A DNA stretch of 20,247 nt from JBFJWU01 sp041623475 [NCBI: bacterium] (GTDB lineage: Bacteria > J088), in NCBI GenBank assembly GCA_041623475.1, contig JBFJWU010000011.1, forward strand, positions 1-20,247, in the 5' to 3' direction. The notes beneath the pieces were generated by a model. It was not told the origin of the DNA, did no database searches, and worked only from the letters and a program-made list of their open reading frames with translations. This document shows, in pieces, positions 1 to 8,530 of this stretch (the first letter of the stretch is position 1; each line of letters starts with the position of its first letter). Made by a program: the position numbers and the translations under genes.

Positions 1-1
1 C

Positions 2-157
2 ACCGGCCAGCGGGCATCCGTTCGCCTGTCCGGACAGGCAGCAGCATATGCCGAAAAGGTCGGAATCGCCAGCCTGCTCGACGGACACTACACCCTTGAT
101 AACAACTTTGTGACCGCAACGGTCGTTGCGGATTTCGGACAGGAGACCTTGCAGTGA
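2..157 (+). CDS. C-terminal end of an unidentified protein (partial)
   Basis: An open frame enters from the left edge and runs 51 codons to a TGA at 155-157. The visible tail contains AAAYAEKVGIASLLDGHY and ends TVVADFGQETLQ. I do not recognise the family. The stop overlaps the GTG of the carboxyltransferase gene in a GTGA arrangement (154-157), which is the usual sign of translational coupling, so this gene and the next are almost certainly co-transcribed and may act in the same acyl-CoA pathway. The frame has the same GC-rich third-position use as its neighbour, which supports real coding. Its start lies outside the window. Confidence 0.6.
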   Translation, partial: TGQRASVRLSGQAAAYAEKVGIASLLDGHYTLDNNFVTATVVADFGQETLQ

Positions 158-1614
158 CACGTACCAACCGCAAACCCCGGGTTCAGGAACCCGCTGTTCG
201 CAAACCCGAACGATGGCTGGGCCAACTGGTTGACCCCGGATCATTGATGGAAACCGATGCCCTGCGCACCCACCACAGTACCGGTCCGGGAATGGACCGG
301 CATCGTGTAGATGGCGACGGTGTCATTGCGGGACTGGCGCGCATTTCCGGACGGAACGTCGCAGTTTACGCCCAGGACCCGGCGCTGATGGGCGGTGCCC
401 TGGGTCTGGTCCAGGCCGAAAAGATCTGTCGTGTACTGGACCTGGCCGAAGAACGGCGGCTGCCGGTGGTTGCACTGGTCGCATCCGGTGGTGCACGGAT
501 CCAGGAGGGTGTGGACAGCCTGCACGGCTATGGCATGATCTTTCGCCGAACCGTCGCGCTGTCGGGAAAGGTGCCGCAGATCACGGTAGCGATGGGAACC
601 TGCGCCGGTGGCGCGGTGTACCAGCCCTCGCTGACTGATGTCGTGATCATGATCCGTGACCAGAGCCGGATGTTTATCACCGGCCCGAAGATTGTCGAAT
701 CCGTCACCCACGAGCAAGTCACGCCGGACGAGCTGGGTGGCTGTGACGTGCACGCCGCCCAGAGCGGCCTGTGCAGCCTGGTCGCTGACAGCGAAGACGA
801 CGCATTCCAGCACGTCCGGCGCTTGCTGGGCTACCTGGATGCCGGTCGACGGCTGCCGATCCTGGTCGGCGAGCCCGAGCTTGACGACCCTGCGTCCGCG
901 ATCCCCGGCGGCGGGCGCGCAACCTATGACGTCCGCAAGGTTCTGGCCGGCGTCATCGACCGCAACAGCTTTCTGGAACTTCACAAAAAGTTTGCCCGCA
1001 ACCTGGTCGTCGGATTCGCGCGGATCGAAGGAACACCGGTAGGAATCATCGCCAACCAGCCCAAAGCCCTGGGCGGAGTCCTGGACTGCAATGCGAGCCG
1101 CAAGGGGGCCCGGTTCCTGAGGCTGTGTAACAGCTTTGGCCTGCCGGTGATCACATTTGTCGACTGCCCCGGCTACCTGCCCGGTGCCAAGGCCGAGACC
1201 GACGGTATCACCGTCCACGGTGCCAAACTGCTGCATGCATATTGCGAAGCCACGGTCCCCCGGTTTACTGTTGTAACCCGGAAATCGTATGGCGGTGCCT
1301 ACATCGTCCTGGGCAGCCGTTCAATCGGCGCCAGCCAGGTGTTTGCCTGGAACGGGTCGGAAATCGGCGTCATGGGCGCCCGCGGTGCCGTTGACCTGCT
1401 GCATCGCCGCGACCTGGCCGCTGCCGACGATATCGACGGACTCCGGCAACAACTGGAGGACGACTATACCCGGACCATCCTGCATCCGGACGAGGCCGCC
1501 CGCCGGGGGGTTGTCGACCGCGTCATCGAACCCAGGGACACCCGCGCCGAACTGGCCCGCGCCCTATCCTACGCCAATACGGAACCGGCGGGGTTAAAAG
1601 CGTTTCCGCTGTAG
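154..1614 (+). CDS. Acyl-CoA carboxylase carboxyltransferase (beta) subunit, PccB/AccD5/MmdA family
   Basis: A 486-residue cytoplasmic carboxyltransferase with the two crotonase-like halves of the family. It would move a carboxyl group between carboxybiotin and an acyl-CoA such as propionyl-CoA, methylcrotonyl-CoA or a decarboxylase substrate. The N-terminal half shows SGGARIQEGV (about 111-120), GTCAGGAVYQPSLTD (about 148-162) and FITGPKIVESVTHEQV. The C-terminal half shows FVDCPGYLPG, RKSYGGAYIVLGSR and AWNGSEIGVMGARGAV, which form the acyl-CoA and biotin sites with the usual oxyanion glycines. The GTG start overlaps the preceding stop, with GGAGA (142-146) upstream as a possible ribosome site. 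It is slightly shorter than typical PccB (about 510-540 residues). No biotin carboxylase or biotin carrier gene is in view, so the substrate cannot be assigned. The family call is firm; the exact acyl-CoA is open. Confidence 0.9.
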   Translation: MTRTNRKPRVQEPAVRKPERWLGQLVDPGSLMETDALRTHHSTGPGMDRHRVDGDGVIAGLARISGRNVAVYAQDPALMGGALGLVQAEKICRVLDLAEERRLPVVALVASGGARIQEGVDSLHGYGMIFRRTVALSGKVPQITVAMGTCAGGAVYQPSLTDVVIMIRDQSRMFITGPKIVESVTHEQVTPDELGGCDVHAAQSGLCSLVADSEDDAFQHVRRLLGYLDAGRRLPILVGEPELDDPASAIPGGGRATYDVRKVLAGVIDRNSFLELHKKFARNLVVGFARIEGTPVGIIANQPKALGGVLDCNASRKGARFLRLCNSFGLPVITFVDCPGYLPGAKAETDGITVHGAKLLHAYCEATVPRFTVVTRKSYGGAYIVLGSRSIGASQVFAWNGSEIGVMGARGAVDLLHRRDLAAADDIDGLRQQLEDDYTRTILHPDEAARRGVVDRVIEPRDTRAELARALSYANTEPAGLKAFPL

Positions 1615-2080
1615 AGTCGAAGATTTGAGGCACAACCGGTGTGGTCGTCATTGGCGAAGTCTGTCCCGGACACGGTCGCAGAAGCCCGGTTAACGGCATT
1701 GTATTCGGCATTACTGCGATCGCGGAGAACGATTCCCGGATTGGTTGGTTCCAGGTTTTGTCAGGGTAATTGCGCAACAGGAACGGCACCGTTGTTCAGA
1801 AAACAACCGTGTTTGTAAACCGATTTACAGCCATCTGGATCCGCCTGTGCTGGTAACGAATCAGGGCAACCTGGTGGGGTCATAGTCGCACTTGTGCACC
1901 GCTAAATGTCCGACGACCAGATTTACGTGAGATGGTGCGATGCCCGCAAGGGCCGGTCCCGCAGGAATAGCAGCGCTATTTCGAGGGAACCGGGCCGAGG
2001 ACAGCGTGCCAGATTGCGTGAAGCTGCTCGCCGACACCCGACTGGCAGCTTTTTAGATGCCCAATTAAACTATCAAACAG
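1615..2080. other. Gene-free intergenic region with small inverted repeats
   Basis: About 470 bp with no convincing gene on either strand. A weak 68-codon frame at 1906-2112 has no ribosome site, a low-complexity arginine-rich product, and runs across the promoter of the next gene. The stretch contains a perfect 6-bp inverted repeat, TGTAAA-ccga-TTTACA (1814-1829), and a GTTGTT/AACAAC hairpin just before it. Either could be a regulator site or an RNA hairpin. I see no clear terminator directly after the carboxyltransferase stop. Confidence 0.5.
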
Positions 2081-2085
2081 GTGGT

Positions 2086-2128
2086 TGTCAAACCGGGTTT
2101 GACAGTAAATGACGCGTCGTGTTATCGT
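2086..2128 (+). promoter_or_regulatory. Sigma70-like promoter with overlapping palindromic operator, upstream of the IclR gene
   Basis: The -35 box is a perfect TTGACA at 2099-2104. After an 18-bp spacer comes TATCGT (2123-2128) as the -10, matching four of six consensus bases. The -35 is inside the right arm of a perfect 8-bp inverted repeat, TGTCAAAC-cgg-GTTTGACA (2086-2104). Transcription would start near 2135, about 27 nt before the ATG at 2162. IclR-family regulators commonly repress or activate their own gene from palindromes of this size, so autoregulation is the simplest reading; this is inferred. Confidence 0.65.
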
Positions 2129-2161
2129 AACGCAAAGTGTCAGAAAGGGATATCGTCGAAA

Positions 2162-2950
2162 ATGGCCAAACGCACCAAAGAAAGCTACACCATTCAGTCC
2201 GTGGTCCACGCCCTGGAACTGCTTGAGCAGTTTCATGGTGAAGAGTCCGAAATTGGCGTAACGGAGCTGTCACGTCGCCTGGGTCTGCATAAAAACAACG
2301 TTTTCCGCCTGCTGGCGACGCTGGAAACCCGCGGCTATGTCGTCCAGGATCCAGAGACCGAAGGGTATCGCCTGGGGGTCAAGGCGCTGGAACTGGGTCG
2401 CAGCTACCTGCGCCACAGTGACATTGTCAACACCGCTGGCCCGATGCTGGCCGACCTGCGGGACCGGACCCAGGAAACGGTCTACCTTGCCGTTCTCCAG
2501 AATGAAGAGGTGGTCTATGTCCTGGCAGAAGAATCACCGCAAAGCGTCCGTGTGACGACCCTGATGGGTCAGCATTATCCAGCACTGAATACCGCAGCCG
2601 GGCGTGCCCAGTTGGCGTACCTGAACACGCTGCCGTATCGCACGCATCCGCTGCGCCGGATGTCGGACCCGCGTCCGTCTGACCTGCGCAAGCTGGAGCG
2701 GGATTTGTCAAAAATCAGCGATGCAGGCTACACCGTCGATGCGGGTGGCCTGGATCCCGAAATTACCTGTGTTGCAGCGCCGGTCTTTGACGACAACGGG
2801 GAAGTTGTCGGTGCCGTGGCGGTCCACGCGCCCTCGTTCAGGGCCAGCAAGGACAAGATTGTCAAAGGCCTGGTCGATCATGTCCAGGAAACCGCTGGCA
2901 TCATCAGCCACAACCTCGGCTTCAAAGCCGACGACCGTGCTGCTTCATAG
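2162..2950 (+). CDS. IclR-family transcriptional regulator
   Basis: A 262-residue cytoplasmic DNA-binding protein. Residues about 9-70 form the winged helix-turn-helix (IQSVVHALELLEQF, then VTELSRRLGLHKNNVFRLLATLETRGYV), ending in the usual GYRLG. Residues about 85-255 form the IclR effector-binding domain (ETVYLAVLQNEEVVYV; TAAGRAQLAYL; CVAAPVFDDNGEVVGAVAV). The frame is open further upstream to a GTG at 2081, but that codon precedes the promoter, so the ATG at 2162 is chosen; AGAAAGGG at 2140-2147 is the only nearby ribosome site and is rather far. The residue after the wing and the effector pocket do not reveal the ligand. IclR proteins often control aromatic, acetate or short-acid catabolism, so the upstream acyl-CoA carboxylase operon is a possible target, but nothing in the sequence proves it. 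Confidence 0.93.
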   Translation: MAKRTKESYTIQSVVHALELLEQFHGEESEIGVTELSRRLGLHKNNVFRLLATLETRGYVVQDPETEGYRLGVKALELGRSYLRHSDIVNTAGPMLADLRDRTQETVYLAVLQNEEVVYVLAEESPQSVRVTTLMGQHYPALNTAAGRAQLAYLNTLPYRTHPLRRMSDPRPSDLRKLERDLSKISDAGYTVDAGGLDPEITCVAAPVFDDNGEVVGAVAVHAPSFRASKDKIVKGLVDHVQETAGIISHNLGFKADDRAAS

Positions 2951-2973
2951 CACCTGACCCTCGGGTCAGGTGC
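2950..2973 (+). terminator. Hairpin after the IclR gene, probable terminator
   Basis: GCACCTGACC-ctcg-GGTCAGGTGC forms a perfect 10-bp stem with a 4-nt loop. It begins on the last base of the IclR stop codon. The T tract after it is weak (ATTTTGT at 2979-2985), so termination efficiency is uncertain. Confidence 0.6.
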
Positions 2974-2993
2974 ACCCGATTTTGTCTCCGTCC

Positions 2994-3044
2994 GCGCCCC
3001 TGATCGTATCCGTCGCCTCCTCGACAAGCCGGTATCAGGGGCGC
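2994..3044. repeat. Perfect 11-bp inverted repeat between convergent genes
   Basis: GCGCCCCTGAT (2994-3004) and its exact complement ATCAGGGGCGC (3034-3044) are separated by 29 nt. The element lies between the IclR hairpin and the end of the minus-strand unknown gene. No T run follows on either strand, so it is not a textbook intrinsic terminator. It may be a long-loop RNA hairpin or a protein site. Confidence 0.6.
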
Positions 3045-3062
3045 ACTTATGTCCAGACCTGG

Positions 3063-3524
3063 CTATGCCGGTGGTATGACCTCGGTCATGCCGGCCGAGA
3101 GGACATCAGGATCGACCCCCGATCGCCGCAGTCGCTCAAACGCGTCCGCCTCTTTTTTGACAAAATCGATATTGACACCGCCGACAACGCCCGCCATCCG
3201 GCCCAGGACCCGGTGCAGGATGTCGGGAATCAGACCGATGTAGTCGATCCCCTGCGGTCCCAGTTCTTTGCCCAGCTCACCAATCGGGCGGGCGTACGCC
3301 TCGTTGGCTGACAACAGCTGGCGTGTGTCGTGCAGGACCACCAGCCGCGGGTACGTTGCCCGGCCGTCATTGACCGCTTTGCGCAAGGCACGAACCAGGG
3401 GTTCTGCGGATGCCGCATTTCCCTCGCCCGTATGCTTTACATAGATAAAGTCCTGGTGCGTGTATACGGGCATCTCGCGGATAGTTTGCCACGAAACCTG
3501 CCCGCTCACCAGACCGGTTGACAC
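3063..3524 (-). CDS. Small soluble protein of unknown function
   Basis: A 153-residue frame from a GTG at 3524 to a TAG at 3063-3065. I do not recognise a family with confidence. The alternating hydrophobic strand and helix pattern (PRLVVLHDTRQL; YIGLIPDILHRVLGRMAGVVGG) and the size are reminiscent of STAS/SpoIIAA-like domains, but that is only an impression. There is no signal peptide or membrane segment. An in-frame ATG at codon 18 (position 3473) is an alternative start. A TATTAT -10-like box on the minus strand (3548-3543) would put transcription about 12 nt before the GTG, which mildly favours the longer form. The gene is convergent with the IclR regulator and divergent from the tRNA. 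Confidence 0.65.
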   Translation of the reverse strand: MSTGLVSGQVSWQTIREMPVYTHQDFIYVKHTGEGNAASAEPLVRALRKAVNDGRATYPRLVVLHDTRQLLSANEAYARPIGELGKELGPQGIDYIGLIPDILHRVLGRMAGVVGGVNIDFVKKEADAFERLRRSGVDPDVLSAGMTEVIPPA

Positions 3525-3587
3525 CCCACTTCGGCATCCGCGATAATAACAATCTCTTTCAGGAATACGCCCGCCAACCTGCGTTGA

Positions 3588-5036
<1,449 letters not shown>

Positions 5037-5049
5037 GGCGCGCTGGGCG

Positions 5050-6039
5050 ATGAACCTGGCGCTATTGTGCAGCGGGGGGGATGCGCCGGGAATGAATGCA
5101 GCGGTCCGTGCCGTTGTCCGTGCGGCATTGGCCAGGAAATGGACGGTCCAGGCGGTCCACGGCGGCTACAGCGGCATCTTTAATCAAGAATTCGAGCCCA
5201 TGCACGATCGGTCCGTTTCCCGGATTCTGCATCAGGGCGGCACGGTCATCGGCACCGGCCGCTGCCCGGAGTTTCGCGATCCCGAGGGCCGTGCACGGGC
5301 GGCCGCGATCCTGACCAAACGCGATGTCGATGCGCTGGTGGTTGTCGGCGGTAACGGGTCATACGCTGGCCTGTCCGCGCTGCACGAGGAAACCGGGTTT
5401 CGCTGTGTCGGCATCCCCGGCTCGATTGACAACGATGTCGGCGGCACGGACCCATCGATCGGGTTTGATACCGCCGTCAATACCGCGATCCAGGCGATTG
5501 ACCGTATCCGCGACACGGCATTCAGTTACCAGCGCCTGTTTTATGTCGAAGTGATGGGGCGCCACAGTGGCCAGATTGCCGCGTCGGTTGCCGTTGGCAG
5601 CGGTGCCGAGGCGGTTGTCGTCCCCGAATTCCCTGTCGACCTGGACGGACTGAGCGACCACATCGGTCGCGGTTACAAGGCCGGCAAACGGTCCGCCATC
5701 GTCATCGTCGCCGAGGGCGCCGTTGACGGCGGAGCCCGCGGGCTGGCCGACGCCGTTGCAACACGCGAGCCGGAATTGTCCGAGGCCCGGATCGTTGTCC
5801 TCGGCTATATCCAGCGGGGTGGCTCGCCATCCGCTGCCGACCGCCTGCTGGCGTCGCACCTGGGTGTCCGCGCCATCGAGGCGCTTGCGGACGGCGAAGA
5901 CCCGTGCGTCGTTGGCAATGCTTGCGACGGCTACATGTCGACCCCGCTTGGTAACGCCGTCACGGGTGGGCCGACGCTGAGCCGCGGTGATATTCGCCTG
6001 GCAAACCTGCTCGCGGGCCTGCCTGATCCGGTATCCTGA
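5050..6039 (+). CDS. pfkA: 6-phosphofructokinase (PfkA family)
   Basis: A 329-residue cytoplasmic PFK, the size of bacterial ATP-PFKs, phosphorylating fructose 6-phosphate. Motifs: SGGDAPGMN at 8-16 (nucleotide phosphate loop); GGNGSY at 100-105; PGSIDND at 123-129 with catalytic D127 and D129; GFDTAVNTAIQAIDRIRDTA; VMGRHSG at 168-174; AEG at 221-223; LGYIQRGGSPSAADR. The glycine after the third position of the GGNGS motif fits ATP rather than pyrophosphate as donor (PPi enzymes usually have GGDD). The aspartate expected in GGDGS is asparagine here. The start ATG is 13 nt after the eno stop. The stop codon is embedded in a hairpin (6028-6045). Co-location with eno indicates a glycolytic pair. 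Confidence 0.95.
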   Translation: MNLALLCSGGDAPGMNAAVRAVVRAALARKWTVQAVHGGYSGIFNQEFEPMHDRSVSRILHQGGTVIGTGRCPEFRDPEGRARAAAILTKRDVDALVVVGGNGSYAGLSALHEETGFRCVGIPGSIDNDVGGTDPSIGFDTAVNTAIQAIDRIRDTAFSYQRLFYVEVMGRHSGQIAASVAVGSGAEAVVVPEFPVDLDGLSDHIGRGYKAGKRSAIVIVAEGAVDGGARGLADAVATREPELSEARIVVLGYIQRGGSPSAADRLLASHLGVRAIEALADGEDPCVVGNACDGYMSTPLGNAVTGGPTLSRGDIRLANLLAGLPDPVS

Positions 6040-6048
6040 TACCGGTTT
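6028..6048 (+). terminator. Hairpin spanning the pfkA stop codon, possible weak terminator or attenuator
   Basis: CCGGTATC (6028-6035) and GATACCGG (6038-6045) form a perfect 8-bp inverted repeat around the stop TGA at 6037-6039, followed by TTTGTT. The tail is short on T, so it is a weak terminator at best. It may lower read-through from the glycolytic pair into the mla cassette, or only protect the mRNA end. Confidence 0.4.
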
Positions 6049-6053
6049 GTTCC

Positions 6054-6069
6054 GGGGAGGACCGCACTG
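6054..6069 (+). promoter_or_regulatory. Strong ribosome binding site that sets a CTG start for mlaE
   Basis: GGGGAGGA at 6054-6061 lies 5 nt before CTG at 6067-6069. No ATG, GTG or TTG is at a suitable distance: the first TTG in frame is at 6091, about 30 nt from the Shine-Dalgarno, and the first ATG is at 6112. The extra eight codons (IDAIRNSL preceded by the initiator) resemble the normal N terminus of MlaE-type permeases. Confidence 0.6.
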
Positions 6070-6825
6070 ATCGACGCCATTCGCAACTCGTTGTATTTTG
6101 TCGGGTTCACCATGAACCTGGTGGGCGGTGCAATCCGTTCTGTCCGTACGCGGCCGTTCCCATGGCGGGAACTGGCCAAACAGCTGGAATCGGCGGGCGT
6201 AAAAAGTTTTACGATCATCTTCCTGACCGGCCTTTTTACCGGCATGGTCCTGGCGCTCCAGGGCGCGATTACGCTGGAACGATTTGGTGCCAAGTCACTG
6301 ATCGGCAATGCCATTACCGCCAGCCTGCTCAAGGAACTGGGGCCCGTGCTGGCGGCGCTTATGGTGTCCGGCCGCGTCGGTGCCGGTTATGCGAGCGAAC
6401 TGGGGACCATGGTGGTGACTGAACAGGTCGCGGCCCTCAGGGCACTGGGCACCGACCCCCGGCAGTATCTGGTGATGCCACGAATGATGGCGCTGTTGAT
6501 CATGCTGCCGCTGCTGACCATCTACGCCAACGCGGTCGGCCTGTTCGGCGGCTACCTGGTCTGCGTCTACTCTCTGGATTTCACGCCGGTTTATTACCTG
6601 CGGACGATCAAGGAATCCATGCACGCCATGGATGTGTTTGGCGGCCTGTTGAAAAGCTTTGTCTTTGCCTGGCTGATCGGGACTGTCAGTTGCGCGGTCG
6701 GGCTGAGCGCCCGCGGCGGCAGCGAGGCCGTCGGCCGCGTCACGACCCGGGCTGTGGTTTACTCCAGCATCCTCGTCCTGGCTGCCGATTTCTTTGTCAC
6801 CCGGCTCCTGTACCTTTTTGAGTAG
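6067..6825 (+). CDS. mlaE: MlaE-type ABC transporter permease (lipid transport)
   Basis: A 252-residue inner-membrane permease if read from the CTG at 6067, the membrane subunit of an MCE/Mla phospholipid transporter. It has an amphipathic N terminus (the interfacial helix of MlaE), then about five hydrophobic segments, starting with FTIIFLTGLFTGMVLALQGA. The family core is clear: ITASLLKELGPVLAALMVSGRVGAGYASELGTM, then EQVAALRALGTDPRQYLVMPR, the coupling region that docks on the ATPase. The C-terminal segment ends LVLAADFFVTRLLYLF. It is followed 8 nt later by the ATPase and then the MCE protein, the order expected for an mlaEFD unit. No mlaA, mlaB or mlaC is in the window. The unusual start codon is discussed separately; a shorter product from TTG 6091 would be 244 residues. 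Confidence 0.93.
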   Translation: MIDAIRNSLYFVGFTMNLVGGAIRSVRTRPFPWRELAKQLESAGVKSFTIIFLTGLFTGMVLALQGAITLERFGAKSLIGNAITASLLKELGPVLAALMVSGRVGAGYASELGTMVVTEQVAALRALGTDPRQYLVMPRMMALLIMLPLLTIYANAVGLFGGYLVCVYSLDFTPVYYLRTIKESMHAMDVFGGLLKSFVFAWLIGTVSCAVGLSARGGSEAVGRVTTRAVVYSSILVLAADFFVTRLLYLFE

Positions 6826-6833
6826 CGCGGGCG

Positions 6834-7574
6834 ATGACTGAACCAATCATAGATATCATTGATGCCGAAGTCGGCTTTGGTGGCCCACCGGTCCTCAGGG
6901 ACTTCAACCTGAAAATTGACAAAGCCGAAACCGTGATCGTCCTGGGTGCCAGTGGCTCGGGCAAGAGCACGATGTTGTCACTGATCCTCGGCCTGATTCA
7001 TCCGCTCAAGGGTCAGGTTTTTGTCGGTGGTGACCGCGTCGACGGACAGCGCGAAGCAGACCTGTACCCGATCCGCCAGAAGATTGGCATGGTATTCCAG
7101 CATGGCGCCTTGTTTGACAGTGAAACGGTGGCGACCAACGTCGGGTTCCGGATCCTGCGGACCCCGTTTCACGAGCCGGAGTATTTTGCGTCGGAAGTCA
7201 GCGAGAAACTTGCATTTGTCGGCCTGTCGGAATACGGCGAGCGACTGCCCGGCGAGCTTAGTGGCGGCCAGCGGAAACGTGTCGCCATTGCCCGCGCAAT
7301 GGTGGGAAACCCGGAAATCATGTTGTACGATGAACCCACGACGGGACTGGACCCAATCACCGCCCGCAAGGTCCTCAGCGTGTTGACCCGCGTCAAAGAG
7401 GAACTGGGAACGACGTCGATTGTCGTCACTCATGAGTTGCATTATGCGTGGCACGTTGGCGACCGGGTCGTCCTGATTCGGGACGGTACCGTTGCATTTG
7501 ATGGCACCCCGGACCAATTCAGGGACAGTACGGATCCTTATATCGTCGAATTTCGCTCCATGGAGGCAAATTGA
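6834..7574 (+). CDS. mlaF: MlaF-type ABC transporter ATP-binding protein
   Basis: A 246-residue cytoplasmic ATPase that powers the MlaE permease. Walker A is GASGSGKST (about 38-46), the Q-loop is MVFQHGALFDS, the signature is LSGGQRKRVAIARA, Walker B is IMLYDEPTTGLDP and the switch histidine is in VVTHE. QHGALFDS and RKR after the signature are typical of the MlaF subgroup rather than of amino acid importers. The C-terminal tail (about 20 residues, ending EFRSMEAN) matches the MlaF extension that reaches the partner subunit. It starts at ATG 6834 and its last codons overlap the TTG start of mlaD (TTGA at 7571-7574), so translation of the two is coupled. Confidence 0.95.
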   Translation: MTEPIIDIIDAEVGFGGPPVLRDFNLKIDKAETVIVLGASGSGKSTMLSLILGLIHPLKGQVFVGGDRVDGQREADLYPIRQKIGMVFQHGALFDSETVATNVGFRILRTPFHEPEYFASEVSEKLAFVGLSEYGERLPGELSGGQRKRVAIARAMVGNPEIMLYDEPTTGLDPITARKVLSVLTRVKEELGTTSIVVTHELHYAWHVGDRVVLIRDGTVAFDGTPDQFRDSTDPYIVEFRSMEAN

Positions 7575-8521
7575 ACGCGGGAAATGACAAACGGCTGATT
7601 CGAATCGGCGTTTTTACGATGGCCGCCTTTGCCATCTTCGCCCTGGCGCTGTTGACGCTGGGACGCAAGTCCGGTTATTTCGCGCAGTATTACCGCCTGC
7701 AGGCCGAGTTTGCGAACGTTCAGGGCCTCAAGGTCGGTCAACCGGTCTGGCTGAATGGACTGGACGTAGGCCTGGTTGAACGTATCGCCCTGAACAACGC
7801 AGACGGCGCCAGCAATATTCGCGTCACTATGACGATCGAAACACGTTTCCAGGACTGGATCCGCGAGGATTCAAAAGCCATCCTCGAAACCAAAGGCCTG
7901 CTTGGCGACAAGATTGTCAATATTACGATCGGCTCCCAGGCGACACCGATGCTCGAGGACGGCGCCAATATCGAAGTGTCGCCGGCGTTTGAACTGACGG
8001 ATATCATGGCCCAGGTCGGTGGTGTCGTTGCGTCAATCGAAGGTGCCATGGGCGATATTGAGTCCGTCATTCGCGGTGTTGCCGAAGGCCAGGGCACACT
8101 GGGACGGCTCGCGCGTGACACCTCTATGCACGACGAGGCCGTAACCGCCCTGAAGAACGTCAACACGCTCCTGAACGGCCTGAACAACGGGCGGGGCACA
8201 TTGGGCAAGCTGGTGTCAGACGACGGAATGTACAAGCGGGTCGACCGCATTGTTGCCAAGGTTGAGAACGGCGAGGGCACAATGGGCAAGCTGATCGGCC
8301 AGAACGAGATTTACAACAACCTGGAGGCGTCCACCAAGTCGTTAAAGACGATCCTCGGGCAGGTGGAACAAAGCGAAGGTACGTTGGGCAAGGTCATGCT
8401 CAAGGACGACCTGCACGAGCAGATCCTCAAGCTGGTCGGCTCACTGGAAACGCTGAGCAGGGACATCAAGGAAAATCCGGGACGCTACTTCAAAGTCAGT
8501 GTTTTCGGCGGACGTAACTAG
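7571..8521 (+). CDS. mlaD: MlaD/MCE-domain lipid-binding protein
   Basis: A 316-residue periplasmic, membrane-anchored MCE protein. A TTG start at 7571 overlaps the mlaF stop, with GGAGG at 7563-7567 as ribosome site. One N-terminal transmembrane helix (about 9-31, LIRIGVFTMAAFAIFALALL) is followed by the MCE domain (about 39-120), with VQGLKVGQPVWLNGLDVG and KGLLGDKIVNI, the ring-forming lipid pore fold. The C-terminal half is a long helical region with four copies of a GT(L/M)G(K/R)(L/V) motif at about 175, 209, 236 and 270, spaced 34, 27 and 34 residues. It ends PGRYFKVSVFGG, a tail seen in many MCE proteins. E. coli MlaD is much shorter (183 residues), so this is the extended type that could span more of the periplasm. 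Confidence 0.93.
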   Translation: MNAGNDKRLIRIGVFTMAAFAIFALALLTLGRKSGYFAQYYRLQAEFANVQGLKVGQPVWLNGLDVGLVERIALNNADGASNIRVTMTIETRFQDWIREDSKAILETKGLLGDKIVNITIGSQATPMLEDGANIEVSPAFELTDIMAQVGGVVASIEGAMGDIESVIRGVAEGQGTLGRLARDTSMHDEAVTALKNVNTLLNGLNNGRGTLGKLVSDDGMYKRVDRIVAKVENGEGTMGKLIGQNEIYNNLEASTKSLKTILGQVEQSEGTLGKVMLKDDLHEQILKLVGSLETLSRDIKENPGRYFKVSVFGGRN

Positions 8522-8530
8522 ACCCGATCC

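Noticed and set aside
241-1236. 331-codon minus-strand frame opposite the carboxyltransferase
   Set aside because: Shadow of a clear carboxyltransferase gene; product is low in recognisable domains.
1906-2112. 68-codon plus-strand frame before the IclR gene
   Set aside because: No ribosome site, arginine-rich composition, and it crosses the IclR promoter and operator.
2081-2161. Upstream GTG start for the IclR regulator
   Set aside because: The GTG lies before the -35 and inside the palindrome region, so the message would not contain it; the ATG at 2162 matches the usual IclR N terminus.
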